Below, piece by piece: positions 1 to 9,190 of a DNA stretch of 17,299 nucleotides. Positions within the stretch are counted from its first letter, which is position 1. Each line of letters begins with the position of its first letter. The notes under the pieces are model-generated. The model was not told where the DNA came from. It did no database searches and saw only the letters and a list, made by a program, of their open reading frames with translations. Origin of the DNA: CAYHZL01 sp964361075 (lineage in GTDB: Bacteria > Bacteroidota > Ignavibacteria > UBA10030 > UBA8401); the NCBI GenBank assembly GCA_964361075.1, contig CAYHZL010000063.1, forward strand, positions 1 through 17,299. Reading direction: 5' to 3'. The translations under genes were made by a program, and so were the position numbers.

Positions 1-1212
1 GAACAGCAATCGCAAGGCGCTGGCTCCGGTGTTATTGTTTCGAAAGATGGATACATTCTGACGAACAACCACGTCGTTGTTGATGCGGCTGACAATGGAA
101 TCGAAGTTGTTCTTAATGATACGCGCCGCTTCAAAGCAAAACTTATCGGCACCGATCCGTTGACAGATGTTGGCGTAATAAAAATTGATGCGAGTGATCT
201 TCCTGTTGCAATGCTCGGTAATTCCGATGAAGTGCAAGTCGGACAATGGGCGGTAGCAATCGGAAATCCGCTCGGATTAAATTCAACAGTTACTGCGGGC
301 ATTATCAGTTACATCGGAAGAAGTATCCGCATTATTGAAGACAGTTATGGCGTGGAAAATTTTATTCAAACTGATGCAGCTATTAATCCGGGAAACAGCG
401 GCGGCGCGCTTGTAAATATTTACGGCGAAGTGATCGGCATTAACACGGCAATCGCAAGTTCCAATGCACGCTATCAAGGATACGGATTTGCAATTCCTAT
501 TAATCTTGCAAAAACTGTTGTGATGGATTTAATTCTGCACGGAAAAGTTGAACGCGGGTACATCGGCGTTTCCATTCAAGCGGTGGATGAAACAATTGCG
601 AAAGCAAACGGACTGAATAAAGTTGAGGGAGTGTTTGTGCAGGAAGTTGTTGGCGAGGCAGCGAAAGAAGCAGGTGTGAAAGAAGGCGATATTATTCTTT
701 CTGTTGATGGAAGAGCGCTGAAGCAGCCGAATGAATTGCAGTCATACATTGCCGGCAAGCATCCCGGAGATAAAATCGCACTCACCATTTGGCGCGATGA
801 AAAAAATATTGAAAAAATCGTAAAGCTGCGCCCACGTGCCGACAAGAAAAATGAGATTGTGAAAAATGAAGGAGATGAGAGCGATGAAAGCTCTACCGAA
901 GCAGCAGCGCCAAAGACTGTTACGTTTGATAAACTCGGGTTTACTGTACAGAAGGCAGACAACAAATTGAAGAAAGAGCGCAGTGTTGGAAGTGAAGTGT
1001 TGGTTTCAGATGTAAAAAATTTCAGCGAAGCAAACCAACGCGGATTGCGCGAAGGTGATATTATTGTTGAAGCTGATAAAAAGGAAATTAATTCAATTTC
1101 TGATTTTTCAAAAATTGTAAAAGGAAAAAAACCGGGTGAGGCGTTAATGCTTCGCGCAAAAGGAGCGACCGGCGCATCTCGTTTTGTTGCTGTGATGATT
1201 CCGAAGGAATAA
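1..1212 (+). CDS. HtrA/DegP-family serine protease, 5' end outside window
   Basis: Periplasmic quality-control protease that cleaves or holds misfolded envelope proteins. The frame is open from base 1, so the N-terminus (signal peptide and start) lies upstream; 403 residues are visible. Counting from the first visible codon, the chymotrypsin-like triad is present: H24 in TNNHVV, D56 in TDVGVIKI and S133 in GNSGGAL. Two PDZ domains follow, roughly residues 180-275 (RGYIGV start, GDIILSVDG) and 310-403 (LGFTVQ, GDIIVEAD), joined by a charged E/D/S-rich linker. Protease plus two PDZ domains is the DegP/DegQ/MucD layout; one-PDZ DegS is excluded. A strong terminator follows within 50 bases, so it ends a transcription unit. 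I cannot choose between DegP, DegQ and MucD from this fragment. Confidence 0.93.
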   Translation, partial: EQQSQGAGSGVIVSKDGYILTNNHVVVDAADNGIEVVLNDTRRFKAKLIGTDPLTDVGVIKIDASDLPVAMLGNSDEVQVGQWAVAIGNPLGLNSTVTAGIISYIGRSIRIIEDSYGVENFIQTDAAINPGNSGGALVNIYGEVIGINTAIASSNARYQGYGFAIPINLAKTVVMDLILHGKVERGYIGVSIQAVDETIAKANGLNKVEGVFVQEVVGEAAKEAGVKEGDIILSVDGRALKQPNELQSYIAGKHPGDKIALTIWRDEKNIEKIVKLRPRADKKNEIVKNEGDESDESSTEAAAPKTVTFDKLGFTVQKADNKLKKERSVGSEVLVSDVKNFSEANQRGLREGDIIVEADKKEINSISDFSKIVKGKKPGEALMLRAKGATGASRFVAVMIPKE

Positions 1213-1259
1213 ATTCTTCTTTTTATAAAAGGTTTGAAGATATACCAATAATAATTTTC

Positions 1260-1293
1260 AATGCGACTCAGTTTAGTGAGTCGCATTTTTTTT
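1260..1293 (+). terminator. Rho-independent terminator after the HtrA gene
   Basis: Perfect 11-bp stem, AATGCGACTCA against TGAGTCGCATT, with a 6-base loop and running into a T tract (to 1293). It ends the protease transcript. A near copy of the same hairpin stands at 11170-11204, at the far end of the accessory block. Confidence 0.85.
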
Positions 1294-1338
1294 GGAAATG
1301 GATTTTAAGTTCTATGGAGATTTTAGATTGTGCATTGA

Positions 1339-1367
1339 TTGATTTTCTTCACCATATCTCCTACATT
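1339..1367 (+). promoter_or_regulatory. Possible promoter for the helicase gene
   Basis: TTGATT (1339-1344) and TACATT (1362-1367) are separated by 17 bases, each 4/6 to the sigma-70 boxes. This is the best match between the upstream terminator and the helicase start. It would give a leader of roughly 110 bases that contains the hairpin at 1425-1465. Weak boxes, so only a candidate. Confidence 0.3.
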
Positions 1368-1424
1368 AATGCATGCTCGTAGTGATGATTGGGACATCAA
1401 TAATGACAGAGAGAAAAATTTGAT

Positions 1425-1470
1425 TACCCGTAGAGTGCGCTAAAGGAGAGAGCCAGCTACGGGTATTTTT
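1425..1470 (+). promoter_or_regulatory. Leader hairpin with T run, attenuator-like
   Basis: Perfect 9-bp stem TACCCGTAG (1425-1433) / CTACGGGTA (1457-1465), a purine-rich 23-base loop containing GGAGAGAG, then TTTTT (1466-1470). The shape is that of an intrinsic terminator, yet it lies only 16 bases before the helicase ATG and no gene ends just upstream. It may attenuate the helicase transcript, or end an unrecognised short RNA. I do not recognise a named riboswitch in it. Confidence 0.5.
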
Positions 1471-1486
1471 GTATATAAGGAACATC

Positions 1487-4400
1487 ATGCCCAGAATATT
1501 CGACAATATTGAAAAATCTTTACTGCCTGCGTTGCAAGAGACGATTAAAATCTCACATCGTGCTGACTTTTCTGTTGGGTATTTCAATCTGAGAGGTTGG
1601 AAACAATTAGATTCTTTGATCGAAAAGTGGTCTGGAGGCGAAGGAAATTGCTGTCGTTTGTTGGTCGGGATGCAAAAACTTCCACAGGATGATCTACGTG
1701 AAGCAATGCGAGTAGGTAGAGAAGAAGTCTGGATGGATAATCAGACTGCTCAAAAGATAAGAAGAAAACTTGCTGAAGAATTTAGAGAGCAATTAACGTA
1801 TGGTGTTCCTACAAATGAAGACGAGCAAGGATTAAGAATACTTGCAAAACAGATAAAAGAAAAGAAAGTTGTTGTAAAACTCTTTCTTGAACATACCTTG
1901 CACGCAAAATTGTATTTACTGTTTAGACAAGATCCCATTAATCCTATTGTGGGTTATCTTGGCAGTAGTAATTTGACATTCGCCGGGCTTTCGAAACAAG
2001 GTGAATTAAATATTGATGTGCTGGATGGAGATGCAACGAATAAATTATCTGATTGGTTTGAAGATAGATGGACCAATCATTGGTGTATTGATATTTCAGA
2101 AGAACTTGTAACAATTATTGAAGAAAGCTGGGCACGCGAGGTTCCAATTTCGCCGTATGAAATTTATATAAAGATGGCATATCATCTTTCTCAAGAAGCT
2201 CGTGCTGGCCTTTCTGAGTTTAAAGTTCCGAAAGAATTCCGAGATAAGTTATTTGAATTTCAAACTGCTGCTGTGAAAATAGCCGCGCATCATTTAAATG
2301 ATGCGAAGAGAGGTGGAGTAATTATCGGTGATGTTGTTGGCCTCGGTAAAACATTGATGGCAACAGCAATTGCACGAATCTTCGAAGATGATCATAATCT
2401 TGAAACGCTAATCATTTGCCCAAAGAACCTCGTCCCAATGTGGGAAGATTACCGTGAGCAATATAGACTCAGAGCAAAAATATTATCTATTTCAAAAGTA
2501 ACAATCGAACTACCGGATTTACGTCGCTATCGTCTTATACTCATTGACGAGAGCCATAATTTGCGTAATAGAGAGGGGAAGAGATACCGTGCTATTCAGG
2601 AATATGTTCGGGAAAATGAAAGTAAATGTATTCTACTGTCAGCTACTCCTTATAATAAAACATACCTCGATCTTGCAAATCAACTTCGTCTTTTCGTCCC
2701 AGAAGATAAGGATTTAGGAGTTCGTCCGGAGAATTACATTAAGAATGATCTTAATGGAAGTGAAACAGAATTTATCAAACGGCATCAATGTGGAGTAAGA
2801 ACGCTTGCTGCTTTTGAAAAGAGTATGTATCCGGACGATTGGCGTGAATTGATGCGATTGTATATGGTCAGAAGAACACGCAGTTTTATACAAACGAACT
2901 ATGCAGAGACTGATCCAACTAATGGAAGGAAGTATCTCTTATTCAACGATGGAACAAAATCGTATTTTCCAAAACGAGCTCCAAAAACTGTTAAGTTTAC
3001 CATTGATGAAAAAGATATTGATGATCAATATGCACGTCTATATGATTCTGAAGTAGTCAATAGAATTAATGGATTAAGTGTCCCGAGGTATGGTCTTGGT
3101 AATTATATTGCACCATCACCACACAATCCACCAACTTCTGAAGAAGCAAGAATACTAAATGATTTATCACGAGCAGGAAAACGGTTAATGGGTTTTTGCA
3201 GAACAAATCTTTTTAAGCGCCTGGAAAGTAGCGGTTCTTCATTTTTGCAATCTGTTCAACGGCATATTTTACGTAATTATATTTTTCTTTATGCGATAGA
3301 AAATAATAAACCATTTCCGATTGGGACACAAGATGTTGGTTTGTTAGATTCCCGAACTAATGATGAAGATAGTGATACGTTAGGTTTATTTCCTGATGAC
3401 GACGAAGAAAACACTGAAATAAACGAGGAAGAATTTCTCTCTAAAACTGAACTAGAGTTTAGAAAAAGAGCAGAACAGATATATAAACTTTATGAATCGC
3501 ATTATGCAAAACGGTTTACGTGGTTACGGCCCGTGTTGTTCATAAATGATATCGCTAATGATCTCAAAGCAGATGCAGATTCGCTTTTACAAATATTAAA
3601 AAAATCTGGTAATTGGGATCCTGAAAGAGATAATAAACTTAAGTCGTTATTAAAACTGGTCAAAGAAAAACATCCCAAAGAAAAGATACTCATCTTTACT
3701 CAGTTTGCGGATACGGTTCACTATTTAGCGAAAGAACTAAAGTCTCACGGAGTTACGAACATAGAGGGAGTAACCGGTAGTTCTTCAGACCCGACTGCAT
3801 TAGCATGGAGATTCAGCCCTGTTAGTAATAATAAAAGAGAAAAGATTAAAACTGAAAATGAATTTCGAGTATTAGTTGCTACAGATGTTCTTAGTGAAGG
3901 GCAGAATTTACAAGATTCGGCTATTGTTGTAAACTATGATCTGCCATGGGCAATAATTCGATTAGTGCAGCGTGCTGGTCGTGTTGATCGTATTGGTCAG
4001 CAATCTGAAATTATTCATTGTTATTCCTTTTTGCCGGCAGAAGGAGTTGAACGAATTATTCGTCTGCGTGGTCGTGTTCGTCAGCGTCTTCATGAAAATG
4101 CCGAAGTAGTAGGGACTGATGAAGCGTTCTTTGAAGACGATGAGAATGAACAATTCTTCAAAGATCTCTTCACTGAAAAATCCGGGATTCTTGATGGTGA
4201 TGCTGATGATGAAGTTGATCTTTCATCGTATGCATATCAAATTTGGAAGAATGCGATTACAGAGAATCCGTCTTTGCAAAAGAAGATTGGAGATATGCCT
4301 GATGTTGTTTTTACTTCTAAAGCGCATCTACCAAAAGAAAATGCACCCGACGGAGTGTTGGTCTATATGCGCACAGCAGAGGGTAATGACGCTCTTGCTT

Positions 4401-4873
4401 GGGTAGATAACAAAGGAAATAATGTTACCCAATCTCAATTAACAATCCTGAAAGCAGCAGAGTGTTCTTCAAAAGAATCTCCCGTAAGCAGGACAGAGAA
4501 TCATCATCAGCTTGTCCAAAAAGCAGTTGAAATAATATCTGATGAAGAAAAAACAATCGGTGGTTCTTTAGGAAAACCATCCGGTGCACGTTTTCGGACG
4601 TATGAGCGATTAAAAAATTATGCAAATGAAATTAAAGGTTCGTTATTCGATTCACTTGAATTGAAAAAGACAATAGATGATATTTATCGGTATCCGTTAC
4701 GGCAATCTGCAATAGATACTTTAAACCGTCAATTAAAATCAGGAATATCAGATCCAGACCTTGCTTCTCTAATCTTAGGTTTACGTGAAGAGGATAGACT
4801 GTGTATCGTTAATGAAGAAGAGCAAGTTCGAGAACCAAGAATTATCTGTTCAATGGGGTTAGTGAAGAAATGA
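1487..4873 (+). CDS. PLD-nuclease / SNF2-type helicase fusion, defence
   Basis: A 1,128-residue protein predicted to translocate along DNA and cleave it. The N-terminal phospholipase-D-like domain has H139-x-K141 followed by GSSNL at 159-163, a single half-site, so nuclease activity would need a dimer as in BfiI-type enzymes. The SNF2/superfamily 2 motor follows: Walker A GDVVGLGKT (281-289), DESH box (354-357), SATP (385-388), motif V ATDVLSEG (from 798) and motif VI QRAGRVDRIGQ (from 828). A long acidic insert (about residues 610-660) separates the two RecA lobes. The C-terminal 250 residues are unassigned. Start chosen at ATG 1487, which has AAGGA five bases upstream; a TTG at 1469 lies inside the leader T run. 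With the methylase at 5979 it would form an R-M-like pair. A+T-rich, as expected of transferred defence genes. Confidence 0.85.
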   Translation: MPRIFDNIEKSLLPALQETIKISHRADFSVGYFNLRGWKQLDSLIEKWSGGEGNCCRLLVGMQKLPQDDLREAMRVGREEVWMDNQTAQKIRRKLAEEFREQLTYGVPTNEDEQGLRILAKQIKEKKVVVKLFLEHTLHAKLYLLFRQDPINPIVGYLGSSNLTFAGLSKQGELNIDVLDGDATNKLSDWFEDRWTNHWCIDISEELVTIIEESWAREVPISPYEIYIKMAYHLSQEARAGLSEFKVPKEFRDKLFEFQTAAVKIAAHHLNDAKRGGVIIGDVVGLGKTLMATAIARIFEDDHNLETLIICPKNLVPMWEDYREQYRLRAKILSISKVTIELPDLRRYRLILIDESHNLRNREGKRYRAIQEYVRENESKCILLSATPYNKTYLDLANQLRLFVPEDKDLGVRPENYIKNDLNGSETEFIKRHQCGVRTLAAFEKSMYPDDWRELMRLYMVRRTRSFIQTNYAETDPTNGRKYLLFNDGTKSYFPKRAPKTVKFTIDEKDIDDQYARLYDSEVVNRINGLSVPRYGLGNYIAPSPHNPPTSEEARILNDLSRAGKRLMGFCRTNLFKRLESSGSSFLQSVQRHILRNYIFLYAIENNKPFPIGTQDVGLLDSRTNDEDSDTLGLFPDDDEENTEINEEEFLSKTELEFRKRAEQIYKLYESHYAKRFTWLRPVLFINDIANDLKADADSLLQILKKSGNWDPERDNKLKSLLKLVKEKHPKEKILIFTQFADTVHYLAKELKSHGVTNIEGVTGSSSDPTALAWRFSPVSNNKREKIKTENEFRVLVATDVLSEGQNLQDSAIVVNYDLPWAIIRLVQRAGRVDRIGQQSEIIHCYSFLPAEGVERIIRLRGRVRQRLHENAEVVGTDEAFFEDDENEQFFKDLFTEKSGILDGDADDEVDLSSYAYQIWKNAITENPSLQKKIGDMPDVVFTSKAHLPKENAPDGVLVYMRTAEGNDALAWVDNKGNNVTQSQLTILKAAECSSKESPVSRTENHHQLVQKAVEIISDEEKTIGGSLGKPSGARFRTYERLKNYANEIKGSLFDSLELKKTIDDIYRYPLRQSAIDTLNRQLKSGISDPDLASLILGLREEDRLCIVNEEEQVREPRIICSMGLVKK

Positions 4874-4881
4874 GATTGAAT

Positions 4882-5064
4882 TTATTTTAAAGAGCGCAAC
4901 CATCTTAAACGTTTCTTTAATTTTTTAGATAGTGTTGATGATGGTATAACGCCTTCAATACGTGATGAAGAAAGTGCAAAACGAATTGCTAATTGTTCAC
5001 GTTTCACTTTGGTGTTTAAATGCGGATTCATCATTGCAATTGGTTTTGTTTTTTCATAACCCAA
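4882..5064 (-). CDS. Small protein with VbhA/YhfG-like Fic-inhibitor motif
   Basis: A 60-codon frame on the minus strand, the only reverse gene in the window, ending 8 bases from the helicase stop and facing away from the first DUF3800 gene. The core reads AIRFALSSSRIEGVIPSS, which contains S-x-x-x-E-G, the consensus of the inhibitory helix of Fic AMPylase antitoxins (VbhA, YhfG), in the expected context: basic helix before, proline after. The tail is strongly basic (KKLKKRLRWLRSLK). Start is uncertain: TTG at 5064, or ATG at 5034 or 5031, giving 49-60 residues; VbhA is about 60. No Fic toxin (HPFxxGNGR) occurs in the window, so it is an orphan antitoxin-like gene or uses the helix for another partner. 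Its close head-to-head position with DUF3800 hints at that partner; this is inference. Confidence 0.55.
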   Translation of the reverse strand: MGYEKTKPIAMMNPHLNTKVKREQLAIRFALSSSRIEGVIPSSTLSKKLKKRLRWLRSLK

Positions 5065-5100
5065 AGTTACATTTTCTACTTTTCTAAATCAATCGAATAG

Positions 5101-5838
5101 ATGGGAAAACTGATTGCATACATAGATGAAACCGGTGATCATCAATTAGATCCAGTAGACAAAGAGTTTCCTCTTTTTGTCTTAACGATGTTGATTTGTA
5201 CAATTGACGAATATGTTAACCGCTTAATTCCCGCAGTGTACCAACTCAAAATGGATTATTTCCATCACGAAGGTGTAATTTTACACTCACGTGATATTCG
5301 CAAAGCTAAAGATTTTTTCTCGTTTCTATTAGATCCAACGAAACGTATACCGTTTTATGAACGAATCAATGCAGTAATGCAACAAAACAATTTTATAATA
5401 ATCTCTTCAATAATACAAAAAGAGCGACTTAAACATACATACAGTAAACCATTTAATCCTTATGAGCTAGGATTACTTTTTGCTTTGGAGCGATTAGTAA
5501 TTCTTCTTGAAGAAAATAATCAGAATGAGATATATATTATTGCAGAGGCTCGCGGAAAAAAAGAAGATGGTGAATTACGATTAAGCTTTTATCAAACTAC
5601 AACAAAAGGAACCAGCAAGGTAGGGAAAGAACGATTTCAAAAGATTCAATTTCATCTTGAATTCAAACCAAAATCTATGAATATCGTTGGAACTCAAATT
5701 GCAGATTTAGCAGGATATCCTATTGCTCGAAAGATGTTAAATCCTGAAAAACCAAACCCTGCATTTGAAATAGTAAAAACTAAAATTTTTAGTATTAAAG
5801 GAGAAATAAAAGGGGCAGGATTGAAGTTCTTTCCATAA
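5101..5838 (+). CDS. DUF3800 protein, RNase H-like fold (first copy)
   Basis: A 245-residue protein with the DUF3800 signature: YIDETGD at 7-13 (D9, E10, D13), HSRDIRK near 62, AEARGK with E149, and QIADLAGYPIAR with D202. The spacing of acidic residues at the ends of core strands matches an RNase H-like metal site, so a nuclease or nucleic-acid-binding role is likely; the biochemical activity of the family is not firmly known to me. The family is common beside restriction and abortive-infection genes. An in-frame TAG sits directly before the ATG, fixing the start. It lies 36 bases from the divergent small gene and is closed by its own terminator at 5844-5873, so it may form a unit separate from the methylase. 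Confidence 0.82.
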   Translation: MGKLIAYIDETGDHQLDPVDKEFPLFVLTMLICTIDEYVNRLIPAVYQLKMDYFHHEGVILHSRDIRKAKDFFSFLLDPTKRIPFYERINAVMQQNNFIIISSIIQKERLKHTYSKPFNPYELGLLFALERLVILLEENNQNEIYIIAEARGKKEDGELRLSFYQTTTKGTSKVGKERFQKIQFHLEFKPKSMNIVGTQIADLAGYPIARKMLNPEKPNPAFEIVKTKIFSIKGEIKGAGLKFFP

Positions 5839-5843
5839 AAAGA

Positions 5844-5873
5844 AAAAGGCTCCGACTTTCGCCAGAGCCTTTT
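5844..5873 (+). terminator. Rho-independent terminator after first DUF3800 gene
   Basis: Stem AAAAGGCTC (5844-5852) / GAGCCTTTT (5865-5873) around a loop CGACTTTCGCCA that can add a small inner stem (CGA/TCG). The T tail is short, and the A run upstream would let it work in reverse too. The C-rich stretch after it (to about 5900) is unpaired in my hand fold. Confidence 0.75.
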
Positions 5874-5978
5874 CCCGACCGAGAATTCCCAGTCCCAACA
5901 ACAAACTTCAATACTAATATACTATACACAGTCTAAGAAGTCAAGATTTGCTTTCTACCGTTTAACAATAGTGAAAAT

Positions 5979-8900
5979 ATGCCTTCAATCTCGATACCTA
6001 TTCTTCGTCAATATTTAAAACAATTCGAGTTTAAAAAACTCTTCAACCAACTTGGGTGGGATAATCATTCTCACACTCTTCCAGTTATAATAGATTCAAA
6101 CGATTATACGCTAAGTGCAATCGCGCAGAAGCGTGGGTATAGTGTGTATTTGTATGAAGCACCATCTGGGATAGAAATAGCTGCGAATGATATTCTCGTA
6201 AAAATAGAACGACAAGTTACAAAATCAATTCACGAACACCTAATAATCTATGTTAATGGCTCCAAGACTACTCAAGTATGGCAGTTTGCGAAGAGGGAAT
6301 CAGGCAAACCGACATACAGAACATATCGATTAGAAGCGCACCAATCCGGTGAATCATTAGCTCAGAAATTATTCCAACTTGCAATTAGTATAGATGAAGA
6401 AGAACAAATTTCACTTGTTGAAGTTACGCGCCGAACATCATCAGCATTTTACGTTGAAAAGATAACCAAGAAATTCTATGAAGATTTTAAGGAACATCAT
6501 GAACTGTTTCTCAAATTCTTATCAGGAATTCCTGATGAAGATATGCAGCGGTGGTATGTTTCAATTATGCTGAACCGCTTGATGTTCATTTATTTTATTC
6601 AAAAGAAGAACTTCCTGAATGGCGATCCGAATTATCTAAGAACAAAACTTCGTGAATCGAAAAAGAATGGGAAAGATCTGTTCTATGAGAAATTCCTGAC
6701 GATATTATTCTTTGAAGGATTTGCTAAAAAAGAATCTTCACGTTCTGCATCGTCAAAAAAACTTCTTGGGAATATTCCTTATCTCAATGGTGGATTGTTT
6801 TTACCACATGAAATAGAAAAGAAATACGGAAAGAAGATCGTAATTCCCGATTCTGTCTTTGATAAACTGTTTGAATACTTTGAACGCTACAACTGGCATT
6901 TGGATGAACGTCCCATACGTGATGACAAAGAAATCAATCCTGATGTGTTGGGTTATATTTTTGAAAAGTATATTAACCAGAAACAGATGGGAGCTTTTTA
7001 TACAAAAGAAGATATTACGGGATACAATAGTAGAAATACAATCATTCCACGGATATTTGATATTGCAAAAGAAAAATGTGAGATAGCATTTGAAGGTGAT
7101 CACTCTATTTGGAAATTGTTACAAGCAGATCCGAACAGATATATTTACGAAGCTGTTAAAAAAGGAGTCGACCTTTCATTACCCAAAGAGATCGAATCTG
7201 GAATTAAGAATGTTAACAAAAGGACAGAGTGGAATAAACCTGCTTCAACTGACTTTGCATTACCAACAGAAATATGGAGAGAAGTTGTTGCTCGCCGGGA
7301 ACGCTACCAAGAAGTGTTTTCAAAACTTGCTAATGGCGAGATACGAGACATCAATGATTTCATTACCTACAATCTTGATATTCAACAATTTGCACAGGAT
7401 GTAATTGAAACTTGCGAAGGACCGGAACTGCTTCGTGCATTCTGGTTTGCCATTGAGAATCTCACCGTTTTAGATCCTACTTCTGGTTCTGGTGCATTCC
7501 TGTTTGCCGCGCTTAATATTTTAGAATTGTTGTATGAAGCATGTTTAGATAGAATGCAGGATTTTGTTGATGCGCCATTATCAACAAAACACAAACAAAC
7601 AGAAAAGTATGCAGACTTTCGTATTGTCTTAGATCGAATCGCTCACCATCCGAACAAACGATATTTTATCTATAAATCCATTATCGTTAAAAACTTGTTT
7701 GGCGTGGATATAATGGAAGAAGCGGTAGAGATATGCAAACTCCGTCTCTTTTTAAAACTTGTAGCGCAGATTGATGATGTAAAACTAATAGAGCCGTTGC
7801 CTGATATTGATTTTAACATTCGTGCTGGGAACTCGCTTGTTGGTTTTGCAAGGATGGAAGATTACAACACGATGTTCGATAATCCGTTGGGATTAAAAAC
7901 AGATGCTGATTTGATGGCAGAGTTATTGGCAAAAAATGTAAACGACTTTCACAACCAGCAGTTAGAACAAGGATCTGCAGATGAAGAATTAAAGAAAAAA
8001 ATTACTGAACAGTTGGAGGCACTGACAGTTCGGTTTAACGATCAATTACGACCCGTTTATGGCTTTAAGAAAAATGAAGCCGAAGAGTTTATCAAAACAT
8101 ACCAACCATTTCATTGGTGTATTGAGTTCTTTTCGATTATGACTAAAGGCGGGTTTGATGTAATAATTGGGAACCCGCCCTATGTTGAATACGGGAAGAT
8201 AAAAAACCAGTATAAATTAAAAGGATATGAATCAGAAAGTTGCGGTAATTTATATGCTTATGTAATGGAGCGTTCTTTATCTGTCCAAACAAAAAATGGT
8301 AGGTCAGCACTTATTATTCCAATTAGCTTTGTTTCATCTGAAAGAATGATATCCATTCGCAATAAAACATTAAATCAAAGTTCATTTGTTTGGATCAGTA
8401 ATTTTGCAATTCGACCACAACCACTATTCCCTGAAATAATGCAACGAAATACAATAGTTATTGCCAAATCGGGAGGAGGTAATGCCCCACTTGTTTATAC
8501 ATCAAATTATATAAGGTGGACTGCTTCTGAACGAGATATTCTATTTCAGAGACTATCGTTAATTGAAGTCACGAATTTGATTAAAAATGACGATATAATA
8601 CCAAAAGTTTATTCTGCTATTGATCGTTCTATTTTTGAAAAAATGATGAAACATCGAACTATTGTTGTTGAACAATTAAAAGGGATTGATAATAGTAGTT
8701 TATTCTTTCATGATAGTGGTGAATCCTATTGGACGAAAACTTTATGGTCAAAACCAAAGGCATATAGGGCTGGAAAACTTGTTGAACCAAGTCAATGGTT
8801 TGAAATTACTATCACAAAATCAGAAAAACCATTTGTTTACTTATTGTTAAATTCAAATTTATTTTATTGGTTATGGACGGTAAACACCGATTGCCGACAT

Positions 8901-9179
8901 ATGACAAAAGGTTTTATTGAAAATATTCCTATTCCGCGAAACAGAACTGTTAATGATAATTTAGTCGAAAGATTAACGTCAGCATACAAACAAAATACAA
9001 CACTATTTGAAAAACGACCAGGGTATAAATCGCCCGAAATAAAAGTTCAGAAATTTAAATCAGTGATAGATGAAATTGACCAAATGCTTGCTGAACATTA
9101 TGGCTTTACGGAAGAAGAATTAGACTTCATTATCAACTATGATATAAAATATAGAATGGGTAAGCAGGAAGAAGAGTAA
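5979..9179 (+). CDS. Eco57I/PglX-like N6-adenine DNA methylase
   Basis: A 1,066-residue class I DNA methyltransferase that should transfer a methyl group from S-adenosylmethionine to adenine N6. Motif I is DPTSGSGAFL at D499, motif IV is NPPY at 732-735. MGAFYTKEDI (about residue 340) is the conserved segment before the catalytic domain in Eco57I-type enzymes. Residues 1-190 (YSVYLYEAPSG, HEHLIIYVN, QVWQFAKRE) resemble the N-terminal region of these large methylases and may be a degenerate nuclease fold; I see no convincing PD-(D/E)xK triad. The region after 760 should hold the target-recognition domain. So modification and recognition sit here, and cleavage and translocation in the 1487-4873 protein. 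A terminator stands upstream, so it needs a promoter in 5874-5978, where I find only weak boxes. The second DUF3800 gene follows after 11 bases. Confidence 0.9.
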   Translation: MPSISIPILRQYLKQFEFKKLFNQLGWDNHSHTLPVIIDSNDYTLSAIAQKRGYSVYLYEAPSGIEIAANDILVKIERQVTKSIHEHLIIYVNGSKTTQVWQFAKRESGKPTYRTYRLEAHQSGESLAQKLFQLAISIDEEEQISLVEVTRRTSSAFYVEKITKKFYEDFKEHHELFLKFLSGIPDEDMQRWYVSIMLNRLMFIYFIQKKNFLNGDPNYLRTKLRESKKNGKDLFYEKFLTILFFEGFAKKESSRSASSKKLLGNIPYLNGGLFLPHEIEKKYGKKIVIPDSVFDKLFEYFERYNWHLDERPIRDDKEINPDVLGYIFEKYINQKQMGAFYTKEDITGYNSRNTIIPRIFDIAKEKCEIAFEGDHSIWKLLQADPNRYIYEAVKKGVDLSLPKEIESGIKNVNKRTEWNKPASTDFALPTEIWREVVARRERYQEVFSKLANGEIRDINDFITYNLDIQQFAQDVIETCEGPELLRAFWFAIENLTVLDPTSGSGAFLFAALNILELLYEACLDRMQDFVDAPLSTKHKQTEKYADFRIVLDRIAHHPNKRYFIYKSIIVKNLFGVDIMEEAVEICKLRLFLKLVAQIDDVKLIEPLPDIDFNIRAGNSLVGFARMEDYNTMFDNPLGLKTDADLMAELLAKNVNDFHNQQLEQGSADEELKKKITEQLEALTVRFNDQLRPVYGFKKNEAEEFIKTYQPFHWCIEFFSIMTKGGFDVIIGNPPYVEYGKIKNQYKLKGYESESCGNLYAYVMERSLSVQTKNGRSALIIPISFVSSERMISIRNKTLNQSSFVWISNFAIRPQPLFPEIMQRNTIVIAKSGGGNAPLVYTSNYIRWTASERDILFQRLSLIEVTNLIKNDDIIPKVYSAIDRSIFEKMMKHRTIVVEQLKGIDNSSLFFHDSGESYWTKTLWSKPKAYRAGKLVEPSQWFEITITKSEKPFVYLLLNSNLFYWLWTVNTDCRHMTKGFIENIPIPRNRTVNDNLVERLTSAYKQNTTLFEKRPGYKSPEIKVQKFKSVIDEIDQMLAEHYGFTEEELDFIINYDIKYRMGKQEEE

Positions 9180-9190
9180 GAAATAAAAAC

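Noticed and set aside
576..1286. 236-codon minus-strand frame opposite the HtrA gene
   Set aside because: It mirrors strong coding on the + strand, including PDZ domains, and runs through the terminator.
5881..5978. Promoter for the methylase gene
   Set aside because: TATACT at 5918 is a fair -10 box, but no acceptable -35 box lies 16-18 bases upstream.
5979..6550. Active PD-(D/E)xK nuclease at the methylase N-terminus
   Set aside because: The fold-like strands are suggestive but no aligned acidic/lysine triad can be picked by eye.
1487..9179. DISARM, BREX or classical type I/III R-M
   Set aside because: No DrmA/DrmB, PglZ, BrxC, HsdS or Res/Mod pair; only individual domains are shared.
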